Notes under the pieces: model-generated
Seen by the model: only the letters and a program-made list of their open reading frames with translations
Databases searched by the model: none
What the model was told of the DNA's origin: nothing
Made by a program: the position numbers and the translations under genes
Shown here: positions 1-11,358 of the stretch, piece by piece
Numbering within the stretch: the first letter of the stretch is position 1
Layout: every line of letters starts with the position of its first letter
Assembly: GCA_963691705.1 (NCBI GenBank)
Contig: OY829540.1
Span: forward strand, 72,001 to 136,000
Source of the DNA: Viola odorata
Taxonomy: Eukaryota > Streptophyta > Magnoliopsida > Malpighiales > Violaceae
DNA length: 64,000 nucleotides
Direction: 5' to 3'

Positions 1-215
1 GGGCCGTCTATGTGAGCACGGTTGCCGCAAGGATAGGATTTTCACTCCGGGGAGCCGTTTGGGGTCGTGCCTCGTCTTAATGGGCCGTCTATGTGAGCAC
101 GGTTACCACAAGGATAGGATTTTCACTCCCAAACGCCTTGTTATGCCAGGGCGTGCCTCGTCTTAATGAGCTGTCTGATCAAGACCAGCCATCACAAGGA
201 TAGGATTTTCACCCA
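1..215. repeat. Tandem repeat in gypsy 3' noncoding region
   Basis: A unit of about 81 bases containing GGGCCGTCTATGTGAGCAC and ending AAGGATAGGATTTTCAC occurs at 1 and 82, with a more diverged third copy from about 166. It lies between the integrase end (310) and the window edge, the position of the 3' untranslated region of the minus-strand gypsy element. Bases 216-309 show nothing recognisable. Confidence 0.7.
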
Positions 216-309
216 TGGCATTCTTCGCTACCTGCATATTACCAGTAGCAAACGCACGGTGAATATCTCAATATTCATTTATTAGAATAACTTTGATGTT
301 ACCCGATTA

Positions 310-1776
310 GCTCTTGGCGTGGTATAGCCTCAACCGAGCGATGTTCCAAGAGTTTTGCAGGGGCGTTCCCTCGAGCTTTTCCAGATGGTATGCTCATTTT
401 CCCACAATGCGGGTGACACGATACGGTCCATCCCAGTTTGGGCTGAGCTTTCCCATACGTTGTCCTGCTACTCGTCTGTCTCTGAGCACTAAATCTCCGG
501 TTTTGAGCAATCGCTCCCTCACTTGCCGGTTGTGATATTGTGCCATTTTCCTTTTGTAGTGCAGGGTTTCCAGGAGGGTTTCCTCGTGTGTTTCTGGTAG
601 AGTATCGAGGTTAGCTCGTAACCTTTCTTCATTGTTTTCTTCTTTGAAGTGAGCCACCCGGAGGCTCATCATGCCAATCTCGATTGGTGTGACAGCTTCG
701 GTTCTGAATGCTAATGCGAACGGGGTCTCTCCCGTGCTGGCCTTGACAGTCATGCGGTAGGCCCATAGTACATATGGCAATTCGTCTGGCCATTTCTTCT
801 TGGATCCTTCCAAGTTTCTTTTGATGCCACTAAGGATACTGCGGTTAGTTACTTCCGCCTGGCCGTTGGTTTGGGGATGTGCCACAGAGGAGAATCTTTG
901 CTCTATCTGGAACTCTGCACATTGATCCCTGAAGAACTGGCTCGTAAATTGTGTCCCGTTGTCGCTAACTAGCACGCGTGGTACTCCAAATCGCATGATG
1001 ACTTGGTGTTTGAAGAAACGCCAAATTTTTTCGGTGGTAATGGTGGCTAACGCCTCAGCTTCGGCCCACTTTGTGAAGTAGTCTACCGCTACGACCACGA
1101 ATTTTAACTGAGATCTAGCCTTTGGAAACGGGCCCAGGATGTCAATCCCCCATTTTGCAAACGGGCACGGTGCGACTATTTCTGAAATTGGCACAGCAGG
1201 TTTTCGAGGAATCTTAGCATATTCTTGGCATTTCTGACAGGTTCTCACGAAGTTATGACAGTCTCGTCGAATGGTGGGCCAGTAAAATCCCGACCGAAAG
1301 ACTTGGGCTGCCAGGGTGTCACTAGCAATGTGCATGCCACATATCCCTTCGTGAATTTCACGTAACACATGTAAGCCTTCTTGCTCCGTTATGCATTTAG
1401 CGGCCGGATGGGAGAAACATCTTCGTATTAACTCTCCGTTATAATATGTGCATCGTGCTGCCCGTTTTAGGACTTTCTTCCTCTCTGTATGGTCTCCCGG
1501 TAGTTTATCATGTTTCAGATATTCTATTACTAGGATCCTCCAATCATTTTCCATTTCTTCCACACAGAGCGATGCCTGCTCTTCCATGAAAGAAGGTGTA
1601 GGCAGTTCTCCATAGCGCACGTCACTGGGTACTGAGGCTTCTGGATTGGCTACCATCTTGGCGAGGCTATCGGCCTCTTCATTGTTTTCTCTAGGAATGT
1701 GCTCAAAGGTGACCAGGGTGCCTTTTTCCTGTATTTTTGACAGCTCATGCTTCACTTTGGCTAAGTATTGAGCCAT
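310..1776 (-). pseudogene. Gypsy integrase (type A), with end of RNase H
   Basis: The frame starts inside RNase H (IPRENNEEADSLAKM) and continues through the integrase. A zinc-binding HHCC region is visible (HEGICGMH and CQKC). The catalytic core shows the first Asp in WGIDILGPF, the second in VSDNGTQF and the Glu in HPQTNGQAEVTNR. A C-terminal GPY/F-like region follows (WDGPYRVTRIVGK). The open frame stops at 394, but clear homology (AYHLEKLEGTPL) runs in the same frame to a TAA near 310, so the stop at 394 looks like a Gly-to-TGA nonsense change. The integrase would join element cDNA to host DNA in the nucleus. With this stop and the one at 1792 upstream, the product is broken. The core is otherwise well kept, which suggests fairly recent activity. 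Confidence 0.85.
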
Positions 1777-1791
1777 GACGGGTTCTCTGGC

Positions 1792-2694
1792 CTAGGAGTT
1801 CCCCAGAACCTGATCCATTATTAGCTTGGAATCTCCTCGGATTTTTAAACGTGTTCTGTCTTCCTTCTCCCCACCGGGAGTGGTTCCGATAGAGAAACTG
1901 TTTCCAATTCTGAGTCCTGCCAGCAGCGCTTCGTATTCAGCCGCATTGTTGGACAATGGCTGCAGGATTCTGATGGCGTATCGCATCTCCAAGCCGTTTG
2001 GTCCAACTAAGAAAACTCCTGCGCCAGCTAATTCTTGATTTTTTGCTCCATCCACATGGATGATCCACGTATCTGTATATGTCTCCGGAGACGGTAGGCA
2101 TGGACTTTCTGCTTCTTCTTCCAATAGATCTGTCTTTATGTCCTTTGTGAATGTGCACTCAGCTATAAAGTCGGCTAACGTTTGGGCCTTAACGGCTGGT
2201 CTAGCTTTGTATTGCAGCCCGTATTGTTCGAGCTCGATAGCCCAAATTAGCATTCTTCCTGAAGATTCAGGTTTTCTGAAGATTCTCCTCAACGGCTGGT
2301 CCGTGAGTACAATGACGGGGTGGGCTTGGAAGTATCGATCCATCTTTCTCGTGGCTTGCACTAGAGCGAGTGCTATCTTCTCGATAGGAGCGTATCGCAG
2401 TTCGGTATCTTTCAATATGTGACTCACGAAGAATACAGGACGATGCACGTGCCCTTCACTTTGCACAAGGACGGTGCTGACTACCTCGTCAGCTATTCCC
2501 AAATATAGATATAATTCGTCGCCGGGCTCAGGCCTCGTCAGCGCTAAATCTGATGATAGGTAAGCTTTTAGTCCTGCAAACGCTTTCTCACATTCCTCTG
2601 TCCATCCGAAAGGAGCCTTGTTGCGGATGACTTTGAAGAAAGGCAAACATCTCTCACCTTGCTTAGATATCCTCAGGCCGTTAGAGACCTAACG
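1792..2694 (-). pseudogene. Gypsy RT connection and RNase H (type A), copy 1
   Basis: The sequence begins in the tail of reverse transcriptase (KQGERCLPFFKVIR) and runs through the RT-RNase H connection (FFVSHILKDTELRYAPIEK, TDQPLRRIF) into RNase H proper (WIIHVDGAKNQELAGAGVFL, NNAAEYEALLAGL, IRGDSKLIMDQVLG). These are the D-E-D positions of the gypsy RNase H that degrades template RNA during reverse transcription. The frame ends at a TAG at 1792-1794. The second copy (6103-7116) has a Gln codon there and reads straight on toward integrase, so the TAG is a mutation private to this copy. Homology to RT fades at about 2694, where it abuts the 3' noncoding region of element B. The remaining RT of type A is absent. 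Confidence 0.85.
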
Positions 2695-2887
2695 GTATAT
2701 CATCAGATGACGAGGCAGCTCTCTCCATTCATCCATTTGAGAAAATAGAGATGGGTTTCCAGTCACCCGTTTGAAGAAACGGTGATGGGTTTTTGAGACA
2801 TGGTGCTCCCTTCATAATGCCACATTGACGCTAGTGTTTTTTAACGTGGTTCGGCCCTTAAAAGCCTACATCCACGGTGTTGTTTAT
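2695..2887 (-). other. 3' noncoding region of type B gypsy, copy 1
   Basis: There is no open frame of note. It contains two related stretches (GAGATGGGTTTCCAGTCACCC and the GTTTGAAGAAACGGTGATGGG segment) and a TTAACGTGGTTCGGCCC motif of a kind common near the 3' end of plant LTR elements. It lies directly downstream of the type B integrase end. It is repeated at about 7165-7356, where one T is missing. Confidence 0.5.
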
Positions 2888-4316
2888 TTATGCCGATGTT
2901 ACGAGTAATACATCTGCCCTCGGGTGATACAACTTCAAGTGAGCTATATTGCAAGAGTTAGGTAAAGGCGTACCGTTGAGCTTTTCTAGATGATAGGCGC
3001 CTTTGCCAATAACGCATACGACCCGAAAGGGTCCATCCCAGTTGGGGCAGAGCTTTTTTATCAATGGCCCGGTAGCTTCTTTGTTGCACAGTACCAGGTC
3101 ATTTGCTTTCAGTAGCCTCTCCTTAACCCGTCGGTTGTGGTACTTGGCCATTTTTCGCTTATAAGGCAGCATTTTCAGCAAAGTTTGCTCTTGTAGTTCT
3201 GGTAGTAGGTCGAGTCGTTCCCTTAGCCTATCTTCATTCTGCTCAGCATTGAAATAATCGATGCGTAAGCTGAGAGCCCCAATCTCTACCGGAGTCACGA
3301 CTTCAGTACCATATGTTAGGGCGAAAGGAGTTTCTCCCATGCTAGCCTTAATTGTCATTTGGTACGCCCACATGACGTACGGTAGCTCGTCCGCCCACTA
3401 TGTGCGTGCTCCTTCCAAGTTTCTTTTGATTCTGCCCAAAATAGTCCGGCTAGTGACTTCTGTTTGGCCGTTAGTCTACGGATGAGCTACGAAGGAGAAC
3501 CTCTGTTCTATCCCAAATTCCTCGCATCTGTTTCTGAAATAACCGCTAGTGAACTGTGTACCATTGTCGCTGATGAGGACTCTCGGGATGTCGAAACGCA
3601 GGATCACTTAGTTTTTGAAGAATTCCTATATTTTCTCCACTGTGATTTTTGGAATAGCCTCTGCCTCCGACCACTTAATGAAGTAGTCCACCGCACGGAT
3701 GATGAATTTTCACTAGGGATGGGCTACCGGGAACGGCCCCATGATATCGATTCCCCACTGAGCGAACGGGCAAGGGCTGACCATTGCGATATCTTGGTGG
3801 CCGGTTGCCTTAGGATCCTTGCGAATTCCTGGCACTTTTGGCAGGTTCTTACGAAAACATCACAATCCCTCCGGATTGTGGGCCAGTAGAATCCATTATG
3901 GAGAACTTGTGCGACTATAGTCCCCCGGAGGCGTGCATTCCGTAAATACCCTCGTGGATTTCTCGCACGGTATAGTGTCCTACTTCCTTCGATAGACATT
4001 TGGCTGCCGGGTGTGAGAAGCAGCGACGAATGAGCTCTCCATCGAATATAGAGCATCTCTCGACCCATTTGAGGATTCTCATCTTTATCGTGGGGTTCGT
4101 TGGCAAGATGTTGTGTTTTAGGTACTTGATTATGAGCGTGCGCCAGTCATTTTCGTCTTCCTTGATGCACAAAGTGAGTTGCTCCTCCATAAACGAAGGG
4201 ATTAGGATTTCCTCAATCATAACGTCATTTGGCATGATAGAACCGGGGTCCGCGGCCAGCTTTGCGATTTTGTCGGCTTTGACATTTTCCTCTCTCAGAA
4301 TGTGCTTGATGGTCAC
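2888..4316 (-). pseudogene. Gypsy integrase (type B), copy 1, frameshifted
   Basis: Three minus-strand frame pieces make one integrase. 3915-4316 holds the RNase H end and the start of the zinc region. 3724-4068 holds the zinc region (GFYWPTIRRDCDVFVRTCQKCQEF). 2888-3373 holds the C-terminal part (SMGETPFALTYGTEVVTPVE, NWDGPFRVVCVIGKGAYHLEKL). The catalytic core lies between 3400 and 3724 and reads only with frame breaks. It is clearly related to the type A integrase at 394-1776 but diverged, so it is a different family member rather than a duplicate of it. It cannot encode an intact enzyme. Confidence 0.8.
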
Positions 4317-5077
4317 GCGAATTCCTTGCTTTCTGATAGCCGCTAGCTCCTGTTTGGCCTTCGCGAGGTATCAGATCATTGTGGGATCCCTTGCTTGCGT
4401 CTGGCCGTTGATTTGATCCACTATTAGCTTTGAGTCACCATGTAGTTCTAGTTATGGCTCTTCAGCTTCTCCCTACTCATGGGTCCTCTTTATCGTTAGG
4501 TCTTTTCTGATACGCAGATTGGACAAAAGCGCCTCGTATTCTACCGCATTGTTTGACAATGGTTTTGAGATTTTCAATGCATAACATAACTTGAGTCCCT
4601 CTGGTCCGGAAGCACTGATGCCTGCCCCGACGGATTCTTGATTATTGGCCCCATCGATAAAGATGGCCCATCTGTCCCCGTCTTCAGGATAGGGTGGGTC
4701 TGTGTCCTCGGAGTCGGTCATTTTCGGCTCGAGGGATGGCTCGCCCGAGAACGTGCATTCGGCGATGAAGTCGGCTAAGGGTTGCGCCTTAACCGATGGC
4801 CTGGATTGATACTGTAAGCCGTGTTGTTCCAGCTCGATGGCCTAGATGACCATTCGCCCCGACGACTCTGGTTTCTTGAATATTTTCCGTAGTGGCTGGT
4901 CCGTTAAGACGATGACCGAGTGTGCCTGAAAATAGCGCGTCATTTTTTGGGTTGCTTATACCAGGGTGAAAGCTACCTTCTCCATGCGGCTGTACCGCAG
5001 CTCGACATCTTTTAAGATTCTGCTGATGAAGTAGATGGGCTTGTGAATGCCTTCTTCATCCCGTACCAAGACGACAC
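4317..5077 (-). pseudogene. Gypsy RNase H (type B), copy 1
   Basis: The visible piece at 4473-4721 carries the RNase H signature (WAIFIDGANNQESVGAGI, NNAVEYEALLSNLRI). The connection domain to its right (minus-strand sense of 4730-5077, with a TDQPLRKIF-like stretch near 4870-4905) is broken by in-frame stops, for example near 4840 and 4960. It sits between type B RT and integrase as expected for Ty3/gypsy. It is non-functional as it stands. Confidence 0.75.
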
Positions 5078-5888
5078 TCACCGCTTCTTCGGCCGCTCCA
5101 AGGTATAGAAAAAGGACATCCCCTGCTCAGGCCACTTGAGTAGTAAGTTAGATGTGAGGTATTCCTTTAGATCTAAAAAGGTGCTCTCGCAATCCTCCGT
5201 CCATCCGAACAATGCCTTCTTCAGAATGAGTTTGAAGAAAGGTAGGCATCGTTCGCCCTGTTTTGCGATGAAGCGACTCAAGCCTATTGCCCTGCCCGTG
5301 AGCCGTTGGACCTCATTAATATTCTGCGGGGATATCATGTCATGGATGGCTTTCAGCTTGACGGGGTTGGGCAGAATTCCCTCTCGGCTAACGACGTAGC
5401 CTAAGAATTTTCCTGTTTGGAAGGCGAACATGTACTTCTTTGGGTTGAGTTTCATACCGAATGCACACATGGTTTGGAACATCTCCGCTAAGTTGATTAG
5501 ATGGCTCTCGAAGCTCCTGCTCTTCACTAGCATGTCGTCGACATATACTTCAAGGTTTCTGCCCAGCTGGGCCTTGAAGATTTTGTTTGTTGTCCGTTGG
5601 AAGGTGGCCCCTGCATTTTTCAAGCCGAAAGGCATAGCGCGGTAACAATACGTTCCCGTTGGAGTCACGAAAGCTATTTTCTCCTCATCCTCTATCGCCA
5701 TGGGTATTTGATGATACCCCGAATTCGCATCCAGGGAACTCAAGAATCCATAACCGGTTGTTTGGTCTACTAACTGCTCGATTTGGGGGAGTGGGAAGCA
5801 GTCTTTCGGACATGCCTCATTCAGAGAAGTGAAGTCGATGCATATCCTCCATTCTCCAGTGGCTTTCGGGACAACCACCGGATTGGCT
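5078..5888 (-). pseudogene. Gypsy reverse transcriptase (type B), copy 1, truncated
   Basis: The frame contains the classic RT blocks: WRICIDFTSLNEACPKDCFP, SSLDANSGYHQIPM, TYCYRAMPFGLKNAGATFQR and the catalytic VYVDDMLVKS. It is followed by FLGYVVSREGI and the thumb, where RLTGRAIGLSRFI is visible. RT copies element RNA into cDNA in cytoplasmic particles. Its amino-terminal part is cut at about 5888 by the duplication junction, where 13 bases of filler lead into a second copy of the type A integrase zinc region. The open frame drawn to 5878 starts at an internal codon and is not a real start. Confidence 0.85.
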
Positions 5889-5901
5889 TTCGGACATGCC
5901 T
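5889..5901. other. Filler DNA at duplication junction
   Basis: Between the left block end (GGATTGGCT) and the second block start (CTCTCCGTT) lie 13 bases, TTCGGACATGCCT. The same string occurs about 85 bases to the left, near 5804, in the RT gene. Templated filler of this kind is typical of polymerase template switching at a rearrangement breakpoint. Confidence 0.75.
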
Positions 5902-7164
5902 CTCTCCGTTATAATATGTGCATCGTGCTGCCCGTTTTAGGACTTTCTTCCTCTCTGTATGGTCTCCCGGTAGTTTATCATGTTTCAGATATTCTATTAC
6001 TAGGATCCTCCAATCATTTTCCATTTCTTCCACACAGAGCGATGCCTACTCTTCCATGAAAGAAGGTGTAGGTAGTTCTCCATAGCGCACGTCACTGGGT
6101 ACTTAGGCTTCTGGATTGGCTGCCATCTTGGCGAGGCTATCGGCCTCTTCATTGTTTTCTCTAGGAATGTGCTCAAAGGTGACCAGGGTGCCTTTTTCCT
6201 GTATTTTTGACAGCTCATGCTTCACTTTGGCTAAGTATTGAGCCATGATGGGTTCTCTGGCCTGGGAGTTCCCCAGAACCTGATCCATTATTAGCTTGGA
6301 ATCTCCTCGGATTTTTAAACGTGTTCTGTCTTCCTTCTCCCCACCGGGAGTGGTTCCGATAGAGAAACTGTTTCCAATTCTGAGTCCTGCCAGCAGCGCT
6401 TCGTATTCAGCCGCATTGTTGGACAATGACTGCAGGATTCTGATGGCGTATCGCATCTCCAAGCCGTTTGGTCCAACTAAGAAAACTCCTGCGCCAGCTA
6501 ATTCTTGATTTTTTGCTCCATCCACGTGGATGATCCACGTATCTGTATATGTCTCCGGAGACGGTAGGCATGGACTTTCTGCTTCTTCTTCCAATAGATC
6601 TGTCTTTATGTCCTTTGTGAATGTGCACTCAGCTATAAAGTCGGCTAACGTTTGGGCCTTAACGGCTGGTCTAGCTTTGTATTGCAGCCCGTATTGTTCG
6701 AGCTCGATAGCCCAAATTAGCATTCTTCCTGAAGATTCAGGTTTTCTGAAGATTCTCCTCAACGGCTGGTCCGTGAGTACAATGACGGGGTGGGCTTGGA
6801 AGTATCGATCCATCTTTCTCGTGGCTTGCACTAGAGCGAGTGCTATCTTCTCGATAGGAGCGTATCGCAGTTCGGCATCTTTCAATATGTGACTCACGAA
6901 GAATACAGGACGATGCACGTGCCCTTCACTTCGCACAAGGACGGTGCTGACTACCTTGTCAGCTATTCCCAAATATAGATATAATTCGTCGCCGGGCTCA
7001 GGCCTCGTCAGCGCTAAATCTGATGATAGGTAAGCTTTTAGTCCTGCAAACGCTTTCTCACATTCCTCTGTCCATCCGAAAGGAGCCTTTTTGCGGATGA
7101 CTTTGAAGAAAGGCAAACATCTCTCACCTTGCTTAGATATCCTCAGGCCGTTAGAGACCTAACG
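5902..7164 (-). pseudogene. Gypsy RNase H and integrase start (type A), copy 2
   Basis: This is the second copy of the 1432-2694 sequence. One open frame (6103-7116) runs from the RT tail through RNase H into the linker toward integrase (NSQAREPIMAQYLAKVKHEL), without the TAG found in copy 1. It ends at a TAA at 6103, where copy 1 has a Ser codon. The integrase is cut off by the junction at 5901, leaving only the start of its zinc region. The two copies have therefore each gained a different stop since the duplication. Confidence 0.82.
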
Positions 7165-7356
7165 GTATATCATCAGATGACGAGGCAGCTCTCTCCATTC
7201 ATCCATTTGAGAAAATAGAGATGGGTTTCCAGTCACCCGTTTGAAGAAACGGTGATGGGTTTTGAGACATGGTGCTCCCTTCATAATGCCACATTGACGC
7301 TAGTGTTTTTTAACGTGGTTCGGCCCTTAAAAGCCTACATCCACGGTGTTGTTTAT

Positions 7357-8785
7357 TTATGCCGATGTTACGAGTAATACATCTGCCCTCGGGTGATACA
7401 ACTTCAAGTGAGCTATATTGCAAGAGTTAGGTAAAGGCGTACCGTTGAGCTTTTCTAGATGATAGGCGCCTTTGCCGATAACGCGTACGACCCGAAAGGG
7501 TCCATCCCAGTTGGCGCAGAGCTTTTTTATCAATGGCCCGGTAGCTTCTTTGTTGCACAGTACCAGGTCATTTGCTTTCAGTAGCCTCTCCTTAACCCGT
7601 CGGTTGTGGTACTTGGCCATTTTTCGCTTATAAGGCAGCATTTTCAGCAAAGTTTGCTCTTGTAGTTTTGGTAGTAGGTCGAGTCGTTCCCTTAGCCTAT
7701 CTTCATTCTGCTCAGCATTGAAATAGTCGATGCGTAAGCTGAGAGCCCCAATCTCTACCGGAGTCACGACTTCAGTACCATATGTTAGGGCGAAAGGAGT
7801 TTCTCCCATGCTAGCCTTAATTGTCATTTGGTACGCCCACATGACGTACGGTAGCTCGTCCGCCCACTATGTGCGTGCTCCTTCCAAGTTTCTTTTGATT
7901 CTGCCCAAAATAGTCCGGCTAGTGACTTCTGTTTGGCCGTTAGTCTACGGATGAGCTACGGAGGAGAACCTCTGTTCTATCCCAAATTCCTCGCATCGGT
8001 TTCTGAAATAACCGCTAGTGAACTGTGTACCATTGTCGCTGATGAGGACTCTCGGGATGTCGAAACGCAGGATCACTTGGTTTTTGAAGAATTCCTATAT
8101 TTTCTCCACTGTGATTTTTGGAATAGCCTCTGCCTCCGACCACTTAATGAAGTAGTCCACCGCACGGATGACGAATTTTCACTAGGGATGGGCTACCGGG
8201 AACGGCCCCATGATATCGATTCCCCACTGAGCGAACGGGCAAGGGCTGACCATTGCGATATCTTGGTGGCCGGTTGCCTTAGGATCCTTGCGAATTCCTG
8301 GCACTTTTGGCAGGTTCTTACGAAAACATCACAATCCCTCCGGATTGTGGGCCAGTAGAATCCATTATGGAGAACTTGTGCGACTATAGTCCCCCGGAGG
8401 CGTGCATTCCGCAAATACCCTCGTGGATTTCTCGCACGGTATAGTGTCCTACTTCCTTCGATAGACATTTGGCTGCCGGGTGTGAGAAGCAGCGACGAAT
8501 GAGCTCTCCATCGAATATAGAGCATCTCTCGGCCCATTTGAGGATTCTCATCTTTATCGTGGGGTTCGTTGGCAAGATGTTGTGTTTTAGGTACTTGATT
8601 ATGAGCGTGCGTCAGTCATTTTCGTCTTCCTTGATGCACAAAGTGAGTTGCTCCTCCATAAACGAAGGGATTAGGATTTCCTCAATCATAACGTCATTTG
8701 GCATGATAGTACCGGGGTCCGCGGCCAGCTTTGCGATTTTGTCGGCTTTGACATTTTCCTCTCTCAGAATGTGCTTGATGGTCAC
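7357..8785 (-). pseudogene. Gypsy integrase (type B), copy 2
   Basis: This is a near-identical copy of 2888-4316. The frame pieces at 7357-7842, 8193-8537 and 8384-8575 have the same frame breaks as copy 1, showing that the breaks predate the duplication. Single-base differences include Cys or Arg before VIGKGAYHLEKL and a Pro or Ala before NWDGPF. It is non-functional. Confidence 0.8.
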
Positions 8786-9546
8786 GCGAATTCCTTGCTT
8801 TCTGATAGCCGCTAGCTCCTGTTTGGCCTTCGCGAGGTATCAGATCATTGTGGGATCCCTTGCTTGCGTCTGGCCGTTGATTTGATCCACTATTAGCTTT
8901 GAGTCACCATGTAGTTCTAGTTATGGCTCTTCAGCTTCTCCCTACTCATGGGTCCTCTTTATCGTTAGGTCTTTTCTGATACGCAGATTGGCCAAAAGCG
9001 CCTCGTATTCTACCGCATTGTTTGACAATGGTTTTGAGATTTTCAATGCATAACATAACTTGAGTCCCTCTGGTCCGGAAGCACTGATGCCTGCCCCGAC
9101 GGATTCTTGATTATTGGCCCCATCGATAAAGATGGCCCATCTGTCCCCGTCTTCAGGATAGGGTGGGTCTGTGTCCTCGGAGACGGTCATTTTCGGCTCG
9201 AGGGATGGCTCGCCCGAGAACGTGCATTCGGCGATGAAGTCGGCTAAGGGTTGCGCCTTAACCGATGGCCTGGATTGATACTGTAAGCCGTGTTGTTCCA
9301 GCTCGATGGCCTAGATGACCATTCGCCCCGACGACTCTGGTTTCTTGAATATTTTCCGTAGTGGCTGGTCCGTTAAGACGATGACCGAGTGTGCCTGAAA
9401 ATAGCGCGTCATTTTTTGGGTTGCTTATACCAGGGTGAAAGCTACCTTCTCCATGCGGTTGTACCGCAGCTCGATGTCTTTTAAGATTCTGCTGATGAAG
9501 TAGATGGGCTTGTGAATGCCTTCTTCATCCCGTACCAAGACGACAC
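8786..9546 (-). pseudogene. Gypsy RNase H (type B), copy 2
   Basis: This is a copy of 4317-5077. The piece at 8942-9190 carries WAIFIDGANNQESVGAGI and NNAVEYEALLANL. It has the same stops as copy 1 in the connection domain. Confidence 0.75.
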
Positions 9547-10650
9547 TCACCGCTTCTTCGGCCGCTCCAAGGTATAGAAAAAGGACATCCCCTGCTCAGG
9601 CCACTTGAGTAGTAAGTTAGATGTGAGGTATTCCTTCAGATCTAAAAAGGTGCTCTCGCAATCCTCCGTCCATCCGAGCAATGCCTTCTTCAGAATGAGT
9701 TTGAAGAAAGGTAGGCATCGTTCGCCCTGTTTTGCGATGAAGCGACTCAAGCCTATTGCCCTGCCCGTGAGCCGTTGGACCTCATTAATATTCTGTGGGG
9801 ATATCATGTCATGGATGGCTTTCAGCTTGACGGGGTTGGGCAGAATTCCCTCTCGGCTAACGACGTAGCCCAAGAATTTTCCTGTTTGGAAGGCGAACAT
9901 GTACTTCTTTGGGTTGAGTTTCATACCGAATGCACACATGGTTTGGAACATCTCCGCTAAGTTGATTAGATGGCTCTCGAAGCTCCTGCTCTTCACTAGC
10001 ATGTCGTCGACATATACTTCAAGGTTTCTGCCCAGCTGGGCCTTGAAGATTTTGTTTGTTGTCCGTTGGAAGGTGGCCCCTGCATTTTTCAAGCCGAAAG
10101 GCATAGCGCGGTAACAATACGTTCCCGTTGGAGTCACGAAAGCTATTTTCTCCTCATCCTCTATCGCCATGGGTATTTGATGATACCCCAAATTCGCATC
10201 CAGGGAGCTCAAGAATCCATAACCGGTTGTTTGGTCTACTAACTGCTCGATTTGGGGGAGTGGGAAGCAGTCTTTCGGACATGCCTCATTCAGAGAAGTG
10301 AAGTCGATGCATATCCTCCATTCTCCAGTGGCTTTCGGGACAACCACCGGATTGGCTAGCCATGGTGGATATTGGACTTCCCAAATGAAATTTGCCTGCA
10401 GAAGCCTAGTCACTTCCTACTCTATGGCGTCAGCCTTTTCCCTGGAGAAAGCTCTGCGTTTCTGCTGTACTAGTTTCGCCTCCGGATTTACATTCAATCG
10501 GTGCTTGGCCACCTCCCTGGGGATGTTGGCAATGTTTGTGGATGCCTATGCGAACTCTCCACCGTATTTGTTCAATAACTGAGCCAATTGTCGGCGCTCA
10601 TATGGACTTAGCCTTTCGCTAACAAGGAAGCTTTCGGTGGGCATTCCCTC
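9547..10650 (-). pseudogene. Gypsy reverse transcriptase (type B), copy 2, with native amino end
   Basis: The open frame 9547-10413 adds the correct upstream context missing from copy 1 (MTRLLQANFIWEVQYPPWLANPVVVPK), the start of the RT palm. The active site VYVDDMLVKS and the block MPFGLKNAGATFQR are intact. One difference from copy 1 is SSLDANLGYHQ in place of SSLDANSGYHQ. Further upstream (10414-10650) the minus-strand reading still resembles the linker between protease and RT but contains stops. This copy keeps the ancestral gag-protease-RT order. Confidence 0.85.
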
Positions 10651-10680
10651 CACTGGTATCGATATCATGTTTTCTAGTGG

Positions 10681-11290
10681 TTAGGTGCGCCTCTCATCCT
10701 CCAACTCCAGGGGGTTGTTAGCAACACAGACGTACTCATTGCAGTTGCCTCCTATCATGGTGAGGTAGCACTCTGCCACTATCTTTTGGTCGTCCCCGAT
10801 CACGACGACGCCATCCCAAGAGGGGAATTTTAGCTTCAGGTGTCGTTGGGAGATGACTGCTATGAAAGTGTTCAAAAATGGACACCCAAGGATGGCGTTG
10901 TAGGGCAAGTTGAGATCAATTATCATGAACAATTATTGCTTTAATCTTCTTGAAGCGTCCTCTCTAAAGGTTACCGTTAGGAAGGTGATCCCCACTATCG
11001 GGGTGGCAATCCCATCTATCCCGATGATGGGCTTCTAATATGGCATTAATTCTGACTCCGGCCTCTTCATGATCTCATACGCCTCTAGCGAAAGTAGGTT
11101 AACGACGCTTCCCTTGTCCACAAGAGTTCTTCTTACCCCAAAATTCCCGACGAACATTGTGACTATGAGGGCGTCATTCTGCGGGTATCTCACTCCTTTA
11201 CAATCTTCTTCTGAGAAGGATAGCGTCATTCGGTCTAGGAGACTAAATCCGCTATCTTCTAGTGTGGGTTGTTCACGTTTCCATTTATAA
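10681..11290 (-). pseudogene. Gypsy aspartic protease region
   Basis: Two frame pieces in the position of a Ty3/gypsy protease are visible. 11035-11229 has MTLSFSEEDCKGVRYPQNDA followed by GVRRTLVDKGSVVNLLS, in which the usual active-site D-[ST]-G appears as DKG, a likely inactivating change. 10681-10932 has DLNLPYNAILGCPFLNTF, the flap and ILG region. The protease would cut the gag-pol polyprotein. Frame breaks between the two pieces make it a pseudogene. Confidence 0.7.
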
Positions 11291-11358
11291 CATTGATGGA
11301 GGGTTCTGGGGGACTCATCGTACCTTTGCCTTCGGACGTCAGTAGCACTTCCCTGCCT

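Larger units (their letters stand above)
1432..5888. repeat. Internal tandem duplication, unit 1
   Basis: This 4457-base block recurs at 5902-10357 at an offset of 4470 (4469 after a one-base deletion near 7260). It spans the type A integrase zinc region, type A RNase H, the type B 3' noncoding region, and type B integrase, RNase H and most of RT. The copies differ only by scattered single bases, so the duplication is much younger than the decay of the type B frames they share. The junction at 5889-5901 is a 13-base filler. Confidence 0.92.
5902..10357. repeat. Internal tandem duplication, unit 2
   Basis: This is the right-hand copy of the 4.46 kb block. It continues into unique sequence after the shared GGATTGGCT (next bases AGCCATGG), which is the original RT context. 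The left copy instead breaks off at that point into filler. So this copy keeps the ancestral right flank, and the left copy (via 1432) keeps the ancestral left flank. Confidence 0.92.

Noticed and set aside
1826..2422. Plus-strand frames of 70-120 codons in the gypsy region (also 6296-6892)
   Set aside because: They are antisense shadows of the RNase H frame and repeat in both duplication units. No independent domain.
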